Part shown: piece by piece, positions 33,686-45,121 of the stretch
Layout of the letters: every line of letters begins with the position of its first letter
How positions within the stretch are numbered: position 1 is the first letter of the stretch
Assembly (NCBI GenBank): GCA_950295325.1
Contig: OX485806.1
Location: 20,274,001-20,338,000 of the forward strand
Reading direction: 5' to 3'
Source of the DNA: Polytrichum commune
Lineage: Eukaryota > Streptophyta > Polytrichopsida > Polytrichales > Polytrichaceae
Length of the DNA: 64,000 bases
Translations under genes and position numbers: made by a program
The notes under the pieces: model-generated
Seen by the model: the letters and a program-made list of their open reading frames with translations, nothing else
Databases searched by the model: none
Told to the model about the DNA's origin: nothing

Positions 33686-34336
33686 CTGGGGGGGGGTCAC
33701 GGGAAAAAATCATAGAAACAACGTGCGATAAAAAATAGGGTCTAAAATATTTATTGTAAATAAATTTTGCAAAAAACGTACATATAATATAGGGGGGTTT
33801 AAAATAGTGAAACACGTTTACATGTAAAATACCATCACTTATAATGGCCTCTTTTATCTAGTCAATGCATGTAAAATAGCGTGGAAATAATTACTAGGGG
33901 TAGTGGGTCTAGAGTAGGGTATGTGCTAGTGGATGAAGAGAGGTAAATTTCTATTGTAAGAAGAGAAATGTCCTTCATCAAAAAAATGTCGCTTACAAAA
34001 CCAAAAAAAAATGGGGTGTAAGAGACAAAATGTGGTGTAAGAAAAAAATGGACAACAGTTGGGCTCCGAGAAAGAAGAAAATGGGGTATAGTAAAAAAAA
34101 ATTGGTTACTTGGGGTATAAGGGAAAAAAATGCAATATAAGTAAAATAGGGTATTTTTAAATGATTTCATCAAATATTATAATCATTGATAGGGTGTATT
34201 AAAACACAAGAATTTACCCTTATTTTGAAGAATACCATACCTTCTAATATTTTGTGCAAGGTAAATAGCCCCCCCCCGATAAATTAGTCCTGAGCGCACG
34301 TGTATGCAAAATATAAGAGGGAGTAAACCCCCTAAG
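33686..34336 (+). mobile_element. hAT-type element, family A, 651 bp
   Basis: Ends ctggggggggtcac and, reversed, cttagggggtttactc, flanked by the perfect 8-bp duplication aaattatc (33678-33685, 34337-34344). Subterminal 'caacgtgcgataaaaaatag' matches the left end of the gene-carrying element at 151. A minus-strand frame at 33862-34173 is low-complexity and not credible as a protein. An internal C run at 34269-34277 suggests a nested or duplicated end. Confidence 0.85.
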
Positions 34337-34344
34337 AAATTATC

Positions 34345-36895
34345 TAAAATTGAACATTAAAAATTATACTTTACTATTTTCAATCATCTCTTATTTTAAT
34401 TATAAAAGTATATGCTAATTTAGGACGATGTAAGAAATAGTGTGGTCCACCTTGTAGCGGTCCAACATAAAAGAGATGGGGAAAATGCAAGGCGGGCATT
34501 CAAGACCAAACTTGGGTCACTCATTTGTAAGAGTTAGTTAGCATGAGGGATGTGGATGAGTTGAGATTTCTCACAAAGCAAAGTCCCAAAAGCTAGTAAA
34601 CTTTAATTATAAGGATTTTCAAGACCCTAGAACTAGACTACAACCACCAAGAGCCGACTCACCGGGAATTATTATTATTATTATTAGTGTTATTATTATT
34701 TTCAACACCCGGATTCAAGTGGAGGTTATTAGCAAAATGAAATAGCCTCCAAGGGGCACCCGGGCCCATGATGAGTGCCAGATAGTACTTGGATGCCTTC
34801 AGTGGCAAGGCTCTTGGGAGGGCTCAAGGGGGAAGGTCATAAGCAGTGGTAATATTTCACACGATTGTGTTTAGGTTTTGGGACGTGCTCAACAAAAAAA
34901 ACGTTTATGTTTATGGATTTATTATAAATGTTTTTTGAGTTTTGGCGCATTTTTTTTTTAAGAAAAAATTTTTATTGAAAAAGATCACAAATATAAAATT
35001 TTGCTAATTCAGTTTTGTGATATATGAAATCAATAGCAAAACTCCAATTATCAAATTGGTTAACATTCACTTACCTATGTAGCTTCCAAAAGTAAGAAAC
35101 TAACCATAAGTTGTTGGTGATGAAACACATGTGTACAAGCTTTTGATGATATTAAAATATTGGTTTAAAAAATCAAAGGTATATTGTTTCAAAAGTTTAA
35201 AACTTATATGTAAATGATATCACCATATCATTTAATATGGTTGATTTGTCAGCTCCTCATTTTGTCTTCATAAGAATATGACATTATCCCATTATATGGC
35301 ATCAATAGGAACATCTGTCAATGTAATCAACATCAGTGCGTTAGGTCCTTTCAGTGTCAAACTAGCTTGTAAATGGCTCTTGACCAAGATTTGCTTGGAG
35401 GTACCTCTCTCACAAATTGTTATACTAGAAGGGATTACTAGCACTCGTTGGGCCAAGGTTTGTGTAACCTTGGCCAATTGATGAACCATTCATGAGTCGT
35501 GGTTGCGTAGTCCCATTTGCTTCATGACTTGTCCCCTTGATAACAACCTCACACCATTAATTTTTAGCATGGCCAAAGGATCTTGTGCAAACTTCTCCAT
35601 TAACTTGTTCATCTTTCGTCTAAAATTTGATGACTGACCCACCCACCCACACATAGGCCTTGTGAGCAAAATTATCTAAGACCAATACCTTTGGCGTATC
35701 TCTAGCATCATCTCTAGTTGCCAAACTTTAAGCCTCTTTGCCTATGAGGAGGGGAAGTGGGCCAAGTGAAGAAAGTTGGTTGGGGTATGATTTGGGCTTT
35801 AGTGAAAATATTCTAGATTAAGCTAAGGTAAGCATGTCTTAAAATAACAATTTTTCCTATGTCCCCATCTCTTATAGGATACGAAACACACATTTAATGC
35901 AAGATGACTAGCAAATCCAAATCGTGCCTAAAGCCACTTTCCTCAAAAAAATTGGAGTTTGTATGAACCTCCCATTCATTGTCAAAGTGAAATTTATTCT
36001 TTAAGTTATAGAATGAACATATAGGTTCCTCCCAATTATGATGACTATTGCATCTAGAAAAGTTAACAACTGCTGAAAACATGGGCAATTTCTTTTCAGC
36101 ACGTGGTTTTTGGTGTCTATTCTCAGATTCACGTCCAACCATACACCACTCACACACAAGGGATGCATGTGTTCATTTGATATTTTTCTTGATTAGACAC
36201 TTATATTTGATTGATGTGTGGTTCAATGAGGATGAAAGAACAAACCCAAAAAGACACATTTGTACAAAAGGTTGGACACTAAATTCAAATTTCATCAACT
36301 ACACCACACTCAGTAGTGAACACAAATACGAGGACTTATGTGGTCTTAAGGAATCAACAAACATACACTTCTCATATTTGTAATTAAATAAGGGGAGGCT
36401 TAATTTTCAATCGGTATTTGCTGATGCATCGGAGTTGATTTGCCAAGGAAACAAAAGTTTTGCTATATAAACTTATTCAATAGAAGTTAGAGAGCATGTA
36501 AAACGAACTGAATAACACCCACATATCTTAGGTATATGTTTTATTATCAGACTAAATTAGGCACAACTATCAAGTTGGCGTTGTTTTTCATATATTTAGT
36601 GGGTAAAAGTATCGAAAGAAAACTTGATATGTAATACCCGATGAATCATGATATCAAAAAAAATTGAAAAAAAAAAAAAAAAAAAAAAACCATGGACGGA
36701 TAAGGTAGACAAGGCTAATTCAATTAGTTTCCTTAACTAGACACCTAATTCTGGTTTTATGTCCAGTGCGTTAACTGTTTTCGCAATTTAGATTTTGGGA
36801 GTATTTAATTTAAAAAAAACATAAGAATATGAATAGTGTCAATTGAACGTTACGGATGCAGGATGCTGCAAACATAACTTTGTGTAAAATCAGCC
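34345..36895. other. Intergenic; ATT repeats, poly(A), family-E remnant
   Basis: Contents: an (ATT)n tract at about 34669-34700, a diverged family-E copy at about 35880-36200 ('ttggtgtctattctcag', 'accatacaccactcacac'), and an A run of about 27 bases near 36664-36690. Overlapping opposite frames at 35278-35489 carry no motif. Confidence 0.4.
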
Positions 36896-37372
36896 TAGGT
36901 CAGTCACAAGGGAAGGAAGGCATTGAAATGAATTCAATAAGCTGCCGGTGGAAACACCCCATGAGCTTTGTGTGGATTTTGTAGGCGATTGGGGGCGGAC
37001 CTGCGGCTGGCAAAAAGAATTCATAACAAAGTACCCATGATTCATCCTCGTGGGACCCATCATGGGCTTTGCTTGCTTGCTTGCTCGCTGTTGCCAGGAA
37101 CGAAAGGATTTTAATGTAAGTAGATGTTGTAATTGTAGTTGTAGGTGGTATAGTATAACCTACCAGAGGCATGCTTGCAGTACTACTAGGTCGATGATGG
37201 TCCGGTGAAGAAGTGGGGTGCAAGCAAGCAAGAAGCTTATAGAGTGATGAAGAGAAGCAAGGATGGCTGGCTTATTGCAGGGGCCTTCGACAAGGTTCAG
37301 CCCTCCTAGTGCAGCCTGATGTGGGACAAGTCAGTCTGAAAGTATGGGGGAGACAATTGGATTATGGAGAGG

Positions 37373-37541
37373 TAGAGGAGAGGAGAGGAGAGGAGGAGAG
37401 AGGATATGACATTTGAGCAAGGGAATCATCATTAGCTGGGGTTGTAAGTTTGGTTGGGACATTTGAGCCTGAACAAGTATCATGGTGGGCGCAATATTAT
37501 GATTCCAATCGGAGGGTGGGGAGGGAGGGAGGGAGGGAGAG
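37373..37541. repeat. Purine-rich low-complexity tracts upstream of the ERF gene
   Basis: An (AGGAG)n-like tract lies at 37373-37402 and a (GGGA)n tract at about 37510-37538. GA-rich tracts are frequent in plant promoters and leaders. Here they sit 430-590 bases before the ERF ATG. Confidence 0.6.
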
Positions 37542-37895
37542 GAATTTATAAGAGCAAGGGAGGGATGGTGAGCGGGGGTTACAAAGGTCTGGGTTTGGAC
37601 ACAGATTGAAGTGTTGTGGTGGAAGCAAGAGAGTGACGAGGGTTATAGAGGTGTCAAAAGAAAAGTCTAGCAAGGGTGTTATGAAATTCATGAGCTGGGG
37701 GTTAGAAGTTTGGTTTGGTTTGGTTTGGTCTGGTATGGTGTGGACATCGAGTTGCGATCCAATTGTGTATTGTAAGTTGGGCTTATAATAGGGAGGGTAG
37801 AGGGTAGAAGACGGACGAGGCTTGAAAAACAGGAGCTGGAGCCTGGGGTTAGCCTTTAGATTGGTTAGGCTTGGTGAAATCGACTTGGTTTGTGA

Positions 37896-37964
37896 ATGAT
37901 GATGAGTAGTGCTGCTGCTGCTACTACTACCGGGAAATTGGCGGCGTATGTGAATTGCTGCTAA
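37896..37964 (+). promoter_or_regulatory. 22-codon upstream ORF overlapping the ERF start codon (TAATG)
   Basis: The frame starts with three consecutive ATGs (37896, 37899, 37902), reads [18 protein letters not shown] and four more residues, and stops at TAA 37962-37964. The final A of the stop is the A of the ERF ATG. A second, minimal uORF (ATGTGA, 37948-37953) lies in another frame. Ribosomes scanning the leader would meet four ATGs before the ERF start, so ERF translation should depend on leaky scanning or reinitiation. A single-base indel would instead fuse this peptide to the ERF protein, so an ancestral longer N-terminus is an alternative. Presence in the mRNA leader is assumed. Confidence 0.6.
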
Positions 37965-39262
37965 TGCCAAGGATTGTGGTGGCCGAGCAAAGGGAACTTC
38001 GGTACGAGGGGGAGGCCGGGGAGTGGGATCAGGGGTGCAGCGGGGGTGAGGGCGAGGATCAGCCATCCACTCCACCGGCTGCGCGCAAAAGGAAGTATCG
38101 AGGCGTTCGGCAACGGCCTTGGGGCAAGTGGGCGGCTGAAATTCGGGACCCCAAGAAGGCTGCGCGCGTTTGGCTCGGCACTTACGACACCGCGGAGGAG
38201 GCTGCGGCGGCCTACGACAAGGCTGCAAAGGAGTTCCGAGGGTTACGAGCCAAGCTCAACTTCCCAGACGGCCTCCACACCAGCGCGGCTTCTAATTCTG
38301 TGCCGTCGCCAGCGTCCCCAAGAACCTCAAATTCTAATTACCGTGGAACATCGACATCGGCTCGCACGTCATCCTACTCCGGCGAGGCGTCTATTGAATA
38401 CCACGGCCCCATCTCTAGTCACGGCCATCACCGGCAGGTGCCACGTCAGGAAGCACGAGGCCTGTCTAGCTCCTTTAATGACCAATCTTTAGAGTCGCCG
38501 AGCAGCCTGCACAGCTGGGACTCGCACCAATTCCCAAGCACTCCTAATAATTCCGTGTCGTCAAGTGATCCTTACAGGCGACCTACTCAGCACGTGCACG
38601 GCCCTTCCCCCTTCTCACCGGAGTATAACCATTCCTACTCCTCGGGGCCTTCCTTGGAAACCTCTCAATACGCTTCTTATCACCACGACGGTCACCGTGA
38701 TGATGTTTCGGAAGCACCCACTTACTGGAGGTCGTCGCCACAGATCCATCCAGAGTTGGGGCCTGGCTGGCAAAATGTGTCAACAGATAGGATAGGGCAA
38801 CATGACATGGTTTACAGCCCTAGGCCTGTCATGTTACAGGATAGAATTTATGATGATGATGCTCCAGTAGAGCTGCCGCAAATTAGTTCAGGCTATTTTC
38901 ATCACCATCAGCCCCATCACGAGCAATATAACCATCATGGGGTCATGTCGACAGGAGCAGGAAGATCGTCGTCGTCAAGTAGAATATACGATGATCCAAG
39001 AGAAGAATTTGAAGAAGATGATGAAGAGGGACCAGTACCCAGCTTCTACATGTCAAATTTGGGGGTAGGTGGTGGTGGTGGTGGAGGTCCTTCTGCGAGC
39101 AGTAGTAATCCTGAATTGTCATTTGAGCAGATTTTTGCTCAAGGGAATGCTGTTCACTGGCCAAGCCCTTCCACACTCACACAGGATTACTTCTACCAGG
39201 CTTGGTCCCCTGGGGTTCATCCAGAGGATCGATATCCTTATGATCCATACATCCACCAATAG
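37964..39262 (+). CDS. AP2/ERF-domain transcription factor, ERF subfamily
   Basis: A 432-codon intronless frame. ATG 37964 is the first in-frame ATG after an in-frame TAG at 37907; three earlier codons starting with TTG do not qualify. One AP2 domain spans residues 44-102: [19 protein letters not shown], then [22 protein letters not shown] and [19 protein letters not shown] (Ala and Asp at the diagnostic positions, not Val/Glu) assigns it to the ERF and not the DREB subfamily, so GCC-box binding in the nucleus is expected. A KRK-type basic stretch at 41-44 may serve nuclear import. The [10 protein letters not shown] segment is like group X (ABR1/RAP2.6/ERF115), but this is tentative. The long tail is low-complexity: Ser/His/Pro-rich, with an acidic stretch at about 342-356, a Gly run near 369-376, and a final segment with PELSFEQIF and aromatic residues that may activate transcription. 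G+C and codon use differ clearly from the flanking repeats. No near neighbour gene. A long antisense frame overlaps its start but is a shadow. Confidence 0.95.
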   Translation: MPRIVVAEQRELRYEGEAGEWDQGCSGGEGEDQPSTPPAARKRKYRGVRQRPWGKWAAEIRDPKKAARVWLGTYDTAEEAAAAYDKAAKEFRGLRAKLNFPDGLHTSAASNSVPSPASPRTSNSNYRGTSTSARTSSYSGEASIEYHGPISSHGHHRQVPRQEARGLSSSFNDQSLESPSSLHSWDSHQFPSTPNNSVSSSDPYRRPTQHVHGPSPFSPEYNHSYSSGPSLETSQYASYHHDGHRDDVSEAPTYWRSSPQIHPELGPGWQNVSTDRIGQHDMVYSPRPVMLQDRIYDDDAPVELPQISSGYFHHHQPHHEQYNHHGVMSTGAGRSSSSSRIYDDPREEFEEDDEEGPVPSFYMSNLGVGGGGGGGPSASSSNPELSFEQIFAQGNAVHWPSPSTLTQDYFYQAWSPGVHPEDRYPYDPYIHQ

Positions 39263-40114
39263 CCTCCTTAGGATCAATATTGCACGCATTTTACTATAAT
39301 TACGTTAATCAAGACTTGCAGGGTGTTTCAGAAGAAGCTACCCAACCCCCTTAGCAAGCAAACACTCTGATACTCATGCAGCTCCATGTGAATTTGACCT
39401 TGAAATCCATGCACACATCCATGTACATTGGTCCTGTACACCGATACGTCAACCATAGCTTAATATAGTTTACTGGTAGGGGTTCAACCATCAGGGGATT
39501 TCAGTCAACAATAGGATATAGAACCGTTGAGCACTAGCTAGCTCGATCTTGGTGAACTCTTATCAGCTAGAAATATATATAGAGAGACTCCCAAATGATG
39601 ATGAAACGGCAACTCAATTAGAAGACACTTAGGAGTAGACCCTAGAATCTGATCACATTGATACCTAACCTCTTCTATTAAAAGTAAAGTCCGGGCGACC
39701 TTCTTGCCATGCAATACACGTATTAATTCTCTCTCAGGTGCGTGCTTCCAAATGTTTTCTACTGCCATTCTGTACAAATTATATTTTCTCCAAGCAAAAA
39801 CCTAACCCATAATAAAATCAAATGATGCGGTGCGGATCAGTAAACCACGAAACCTGTGTAAATTCATCGAGTTCTTGCATGCAACTGTGCTTGATTGAAG
39901 AGTACTACTACTACTAGAGTTGCCTCATGTACTAGCCGGTACATAAGTACTAAAGTCATTTCTAGATCTTGCCAATCTCTGTGACTGCAGCATTGCATCA
40001 CACCATCATTCCAGTCCTCAAGAATTTCCAGTTTGCAATGTGTTCTTCGTGTCTACATTAAGTTGAAAATCAAATATGTATCATTGAAAAATACAAATAC
40101 AAAGGGTATCAAAG
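39263..40114. other. 3' flank of the ERF gene
   Basis: It holds the probable 3' untranslated region. An AATAAA sits at about 39813 ('cataataaaatc') as a possible polyadenylation signal. No further gene and no element recognised. Confidence 0.45.
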
Positions 40115-41390
40115 AATGTTTGTCATTACTGGGTTAGTTCCGTGAGTCTGGAGCAATGTCCTCCATATCATCGGCACACATGATGCATGTATACAAACTT
40201 CTACATACTTCAGTGCAGGTCACATTTGATCAAGGTGGCCCATGCCAGTCTCTATGGGGGTAAGTAATTCTTCTACTACTGGAATCTGGGGACTTGTGGA
40301 TCTGCTGGAGTACCATTGGACCTATTCCAGACACAACAAAACGGAGATGAAATGAGCTTCCCATCAGGATGTAGAGCTCTAATTCCAGGCTGGGATCTGC
40401 ACGCATGTGTGACAAAGTGCTCGGTGGTAAGCAGCACTATTGTTGATTGTCATCACAAGCATGGGAGTTGCAAGAGGGGGAAAGAAAAGAGGGGGAGGGA
40501 AGGGAAGGGAAGGGAAGGGAAGCAGCAGCAGCAGCAACATCAGCAGCGAAGGAAGGGAAGAGAGATGAAGGGAAGGGAGATGACCCCCTGGGCGAGTATT
40601 TGTCATTCTGCAATCATTAATCTGTACAATATCAGCACACATGCATGTAACTTATGCAAACTTCTACCTTCACATTTGATGATGGTCCATGTCATTCTCT
40701 GTGGGTATAAGTGGTACTACTGGGATCTGGGGACTTGTGGATCTGCTGGAGTACTACTGGATCTGTGCAGGATACAACAAAACGTGATGAACTGCGGTGA
40801 CCCTCCAGGATGTGTAATTCCTGGGATCTGAAGGCATGTGCAGTGGGCGGTGGTAAGCAGCGTTATTGTTTGTCATCCCAAGACAGGGAAGCTGCATGGA
40901 ACCTGCAAGCTGGGAAGAGAAGAGAAGGGAGGGAAGGGAAGGGGAGTTGCAGCGAAGGAAGGAAGGATAATAATAACACCCCCCCACCCCCTCCGGAGTC
41001 TTCTTGGTAATTTTGCAATGATTCATCAATATATCCTCTGTAACTTATACGAACTTCTACATACTTACTTGCTCAGTGTAGTTCACATCTGATGGATGAT
41101 GATCCATGGGATTCTAGGCTGTGGGGTAAGTAGTACTGGTACCACTTGAATCTGGGGACTAGCTGGCTGGCTTCAAGTGATCTGCTGCAGGAAGTTAGTA
41201 CTTCTAACTTACTGGATCAGTGCAGGATGCAAAACGTGATGACCTGTAAATGAGTTCCACATCAGGACGTGTAATAACTTAGTGGGCGGTGGCAACCAGC
41301 GTGGATGAGTTCACATCCGTTTTGTCATCACCACCACAAGCAGGGGACGATGAGCATGGGAACTTGCAGGGAGTGGAACGGGGAGAGATC
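40115..41390. repeat. Three-unit tandem repeat, period about 430 bp
   Basis: The landmark g-atctgggga recurs at 40283, 40724 and 41149. Each unit shows the same order: 'aacttctac', 'tcacat.tgat', a gtaagt-like step, 'atctgctg', 'aaaac(g)gatga', 'gcggtgg', 'tgtcatc', and a purine-rich (GGGAA)n or GAAGG end. Units differ by indels and substitutions, so the array is old. The frames inside (up to 171 codons) change between units and are not credible genes. Confidence 0.8.
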
Positions 41391-41463
41391 TGAGCCAACT
41401 CGGTCGCTGTTATCCTGACTTTTTTGTTGTCAACCCGGCCATTCATTGAACTGCTTCGCTCAT

Positions 41464-41843
41464 GAATGAATTGATGGGGAGAACCAGCTACTACAGATGT
41501 TAGTCACACATGAACCAAGTTGAGTTTGAGAAATAACCGGTTGAAGTTCAAGGTTACAGGACAGCAAGCGATCGTTTTAGAGGAATTCACGAAGTATACC
41601 TGAATTTAATAAAGCAAAACCCGAAAGATGTCAACATGTAACCGGTTGGACTTGGGAGACACGCAGATCTGGACCGATTATGCCCAAAAATCTCCCCCGG
41701 AGACTATAGGTCATTCCGTGATGGTCCAAAAAACTCCAAAATATGATTCGGTTGATGGTTGCCTAGAGTGCTGATTTTGAATCGGTAACTTGGAAAGCGA
41801 ACCGGTCGATCTGTCACTAGTAGCCGGTTCTCCCCGTTCATTG
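41464..41843 (+). mobile_element. Foldback-type element (family D), compact copy
   Basis: The left end includes ggggagaaccagctactac and the right end, reversed, ggggagaaccggctactag. Longer inverted pairing includes 'aaccggttgaagttcaag' on the left arm only in part. It is about 380 bp, with no coding content. Block order matches the left arm of 18109-19315. No clear duplication was found. Confidence 0.7.
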
Positions 41844-42159
41844 CTTGCAGGCACGCAGGCAGGGAACGGAAGCGAAAGGGAAATGCAGACATGAAGACGT
41901 CAAAGGTGGAAACAACAACGAAGGAAGGTAGCAAGCGGGGCGAAGGGAAGCGAAGCGAAGGGAGGCTGGCGTGCGGCGCCGTCACGGTGGAAGCGTGCAC
42001 TACATCGGCCATGGTGGTCCACTCACGAGGCGCCACGAGGTGCGTCTCCTCCTGCCTAGCTGGCTGGCCCCTCCACCCCTGCTATGGCCACCCGGCCCCC
42101 TTCAGTCTCCACAAGGCCTACATTACTTATTTATTGGGCCCCATGGTGACTGTTGGATG

Positions 42160-42770
42160 GGCCGAGGACTTGTTGCATCCGGTCCGCTTAGCAATTGCAA
42201 TGAATCACGAAGATTGTCATAGTTTATTAATCGCCTCTGCTTCCAAAATCATGCACCTCCCCCCCTTCAGACTTCATATATGAGGTACTGTGATTGTTGG
42301 ATTGGATGGGGTGTTCTCTCATCCGGTTAACAATTATTATACAAGGAATCCAGTCTTATTGCGATGTATCACAAAGATTTTCATTACTTTAAACTTTTAT
42401 CACAAACTTTTATTGAAGTTGAGGCCCCAACCGCACCCCACATTCTTTTAGGACTGCGTCCCATCATGAATTTGTCGTCCCTTCCACTCCATTGTCCCTC
42501 CAATCTCCATAAGGCATGTGGCTCGATTGTGATGGTGGATTAAATCCGGAGTTATATTCTCATCCAGTTCGCGATGAATGCAATGAATCACGAAGACTAA
42601 TGTTATTAATTTCAAGTCTCAAAATTGCCAAAGTTGAAATCCAATCGCACAAGCATTATTTATTTAATGTGGGTCGGATTGGGAGTTGTCTCATCCCCTT
42701 AGCAGTTGCAATGAATCATGAAGATTGTCACTTCAAGTTCCAAAATCATTAGAATTGAGATCCAACTATG
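42160..42770. repeat. Degenerate repeat units
   Basis: The block 'gcaatgaatcacgaagattg' and the preceding 'tcatcc..tta.caattg' recur about four times (near 42195, 42358, 42577, 42706) at uneven spacing of roughly 130-220 bp, with 'ttccaaaatcat' following in most. The array is an old, indel-rich tandem duplication. Confidence 0.6.
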
Positions 42771-42839
42771 ATGATGATGTCATTTTTTGGATGTGGATGT
42801 CACAAGAGATCAATTCTTTGAGGATCGTCATTAAATTTC

Positions 42840-43060
42840 CTTACCTTATCGACCATCGGATAGGCCCTTTTAATTATGAGGGTATGGATTGAACCTAGAA
42901 TGATGTCTAATATATTTTGTGCATGTAGGAATGCGTATCGTTTTGATGTGCACTCCTAACCACAAGCCTGGCCATGTACCCGTCACATGGAGGTGGCTTA
43001 TTGATAAAAACGTTTATGGGGACCACGTAAGGCCCATGACATACCTTCCTTGTTTATTTC
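42840..43060. repeat. Dispersed repeat family E, copy
   Basis: It shares 'gaacctagaatgatgtcta', 'ccacaagcctggccatgtac' and 'ccacgtaaggcccatg' with copies near 5640, 11760, 24610, 29930, 36110 and 47960. No terminal repeats or duplication were established for the family. Confidence 0.55.
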
Positions 43061-43381
43061 CCTCTAGAGAGCTTGTTTGGGCCCCAAGTTGCTGAGCACA
43101 TATGATTCAGCATGGGTAAGCTATCTTAGCTGCCGATCGAGGATGTGAAGAAACTTGTGTGTTTTGGTCATGTGGGTGATTTAGTGTGATCCTTGAGGGG
43201 ATATAATCGCCCTATTTACTCCCTGCTAAAGGGGCAGTACATAAGGTGTTACACCTCAAACTCTGGCCCACTTTTTACGTAAATTGTAGTCACTGCCGAC
43301 CAGCTACATGATTTTGTACTTGAGCTGGGCCTAATTTGTCCCCAACAAACTCTAGGCAAATGATCATGTGGATGTATACTA

Positions 43382-43553
43382 GTCCAACCGGTTACATTGT
43401 AGTGATCTTCAGTTATTCTTTATGAATTGGAGGTATATTCCATAGATCCCTCTAAACGGATGGGTAATTTTCCTGAAGTCTTGAACTTTAACCGGGTAAT
43501 TCTCAAATTAAGTGGTTCATCTGTACCTAGCGGTTGGTTCTCCCTGTTCATTG
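43382..43553 (-). mobile_element. Family-D half element
   Basis: 'agtccaaccggttaca' to 'tccctgttcattg' corresponds to one arm of the foldback family. It also preserves the uninterrupted site gtacctagcgg used to define the family-C insertion in the copy at 18 kb. Confidence 0.65.
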
Positions 43554-43592
43554 CTCTGGACAAAGCTTCTGTGTTAATTGTGTTAGTTACTA

Positions 43593-43892
43593 CACTAAAT
43601 ATGATATTACTTAGTGTCACCAGTTCTATTTGTCTAGCTCAATACTAATTGTAAACCGTGGTGTAGTGTCACCAACACTAAGTGTTAACCTAACATTATT
43701 TGCCATTCCTGGTAAATTTTTGGGGGGATTAGAGACTTACACTGTTGCAATTACAATCACTTACCAAGTGATTCTTCATCCAAATTTCAATCATCCATGA
43801 CAATATTTATTCACTTCTTCGTAAGAAGTGTCATCTGAAAAGTTACCATAGTGCCATACCATATCACATAACGCTAAACATCATATTTAGTG
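43593..43892 (+). mobile_element. Stowaway-like element (family C), copy 2
   Basis: Begins cactaaatatgatatta and ends catcatatttagtg, with TA on both sides (43591-43592, 43893-43894). 300 bp, shorter than copies 1 and 3 through an internal deletion near 'caatatttattcacttc'. Confidence 0.85.
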
Positions 43893-44817
43893 TAGCTGCT
43901 TTCATTTCTATGGGGCGCTCAATGAAGTGTTGCCAAAGTTCCGTGCTTTCAGACTTCAGTGGGGACAGGAGGCATAGATTATGGAGGGATATGGGCCCTT
44001 GGACCCCTAAATTTCTGAAAGGAGCTTGTGGTTTGTGCATGCATGCATGTATTATGTGGCTTGGTCCAGCTCATGAAGTTCCAAATTATTGATAAACTGG
44101 TCATCTTCGTACCACAAGGGACAGGGTAGCATGTGAACCTCCATGTGATGTCTTCAATTACCAACTACAATCTTCTGTCTACTTATTATTGTCGAACCGG
44201 CTTCTGATAGATACTAATAACAAGGATAGGGCCATGTGACTCAAGAGCGCCTCCAAACAACCACTGCAATTGATCTTATTTTTTTCCTTATTTTAATTTC
44301 CTTATTTATTGGTTTTCTAGGTTTTATTTTGGAGCATCGACTACATTTCGAATCCATAGATAATAAAAGCAGCGAGAGGCAACGCTCCAAACCTCTTCTT
44401 CCCCATCCGGAGACTGACTTCGAGTGGGCTAGGACTTCGAGAAGGGTTCAAACCTCCCCTCTTTCTTGATAACCCATGGCTAATGAAGGTTATGGCATCA
44501 TAAACTTCATGGGTGGAAACGAGCATGCCACATTGACCCACAAAACTTCAAAAGCTGATGATATTGCAGGAGTCCTTTTACATACAAATCGTTGTTGGAA
44601 CTGCTATGTACGTATATAGTCTACTAACTCTCGAGCATCATATGTTGGGGATGGGGGCCGATTGGGGTGGGGTATGGAATTACATAAAAGTGTGTGTCCA
44701 CAGACTTCCACACAGGAATCTGGGTGGGTTGGTTAGTTAGTTAGTACAGTTGGGGTCCAACATATATATCCTGTCTTGGAACATCATTGGATCACTCCTA
44801 GCTAGCAGGCGCATTGT

Positions 44818-44897
44818 GTTGAGGTGGTCTGTGTTGTCTTGGATATATACTTACGTGGAGCTCGTCCAGTATCCAAGACGAACCACATCACCTCAAC
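44818..44897 (+). ncRNA. Candidate small-RNA hairpin
   Basis: The arm 44818-44852 (gttgaggtgg... to tcttggata) pairs with 44868-44897 (tatccaaga... to cacctcaac) over about 28 positions with a few mismatches and a small bulge; the loop is about 15 bases. The size fits a miRNA precursor. It could also be a tiny foldback remnant. The surrounding 43900-45120 has no supported gene. Confidence 0.3.
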
Positions 44898-45121
44898 CAA
44901 TAATTTATAAACCAGCACAAATGCTGATTCACACATGCCATGTGATGACGTGGCTATGACTGTGCTCCTTGACACAATTCTCGTAAATCTACCAGGCTGC
45001 TTACGTGGCCACTTGTACTTTAAACGGAGAGCTCGGGGGATGGTCAGAGCGAATTAACAGGAACCCTGCCAGGCACGCTAGTAATAGAGTTCCAAAGGCC
45101 TTCAAATTAGAGAATACGGTG

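Noticed and set aside
37955-37963. Start of the ERF frame at a TTG codon
   Set aside because: Plant nuclear genes start with ATG; the first in-frame ATG is 37964.
37497-38228. 243-codon minus-strand frame overlapping the ERF gene start
   Set aside because: It is Pro/Arg-rich, lies antisense to the AP2 coding sequence and its GC-rich leader, and has no domain; it is a compositional shadow.
37974-38492. 172-codon plus-strand frame inside the ERF gene
   Set aside because: Alternative frame of the AP2 coding region with Arg/Thr-rich nonsense composition.
40316-40831. 171-codon frame in the tandem array
   Set aside because: The frame is not conserved between the three repeat units and includes Gln/Arg runs from simple sequence.
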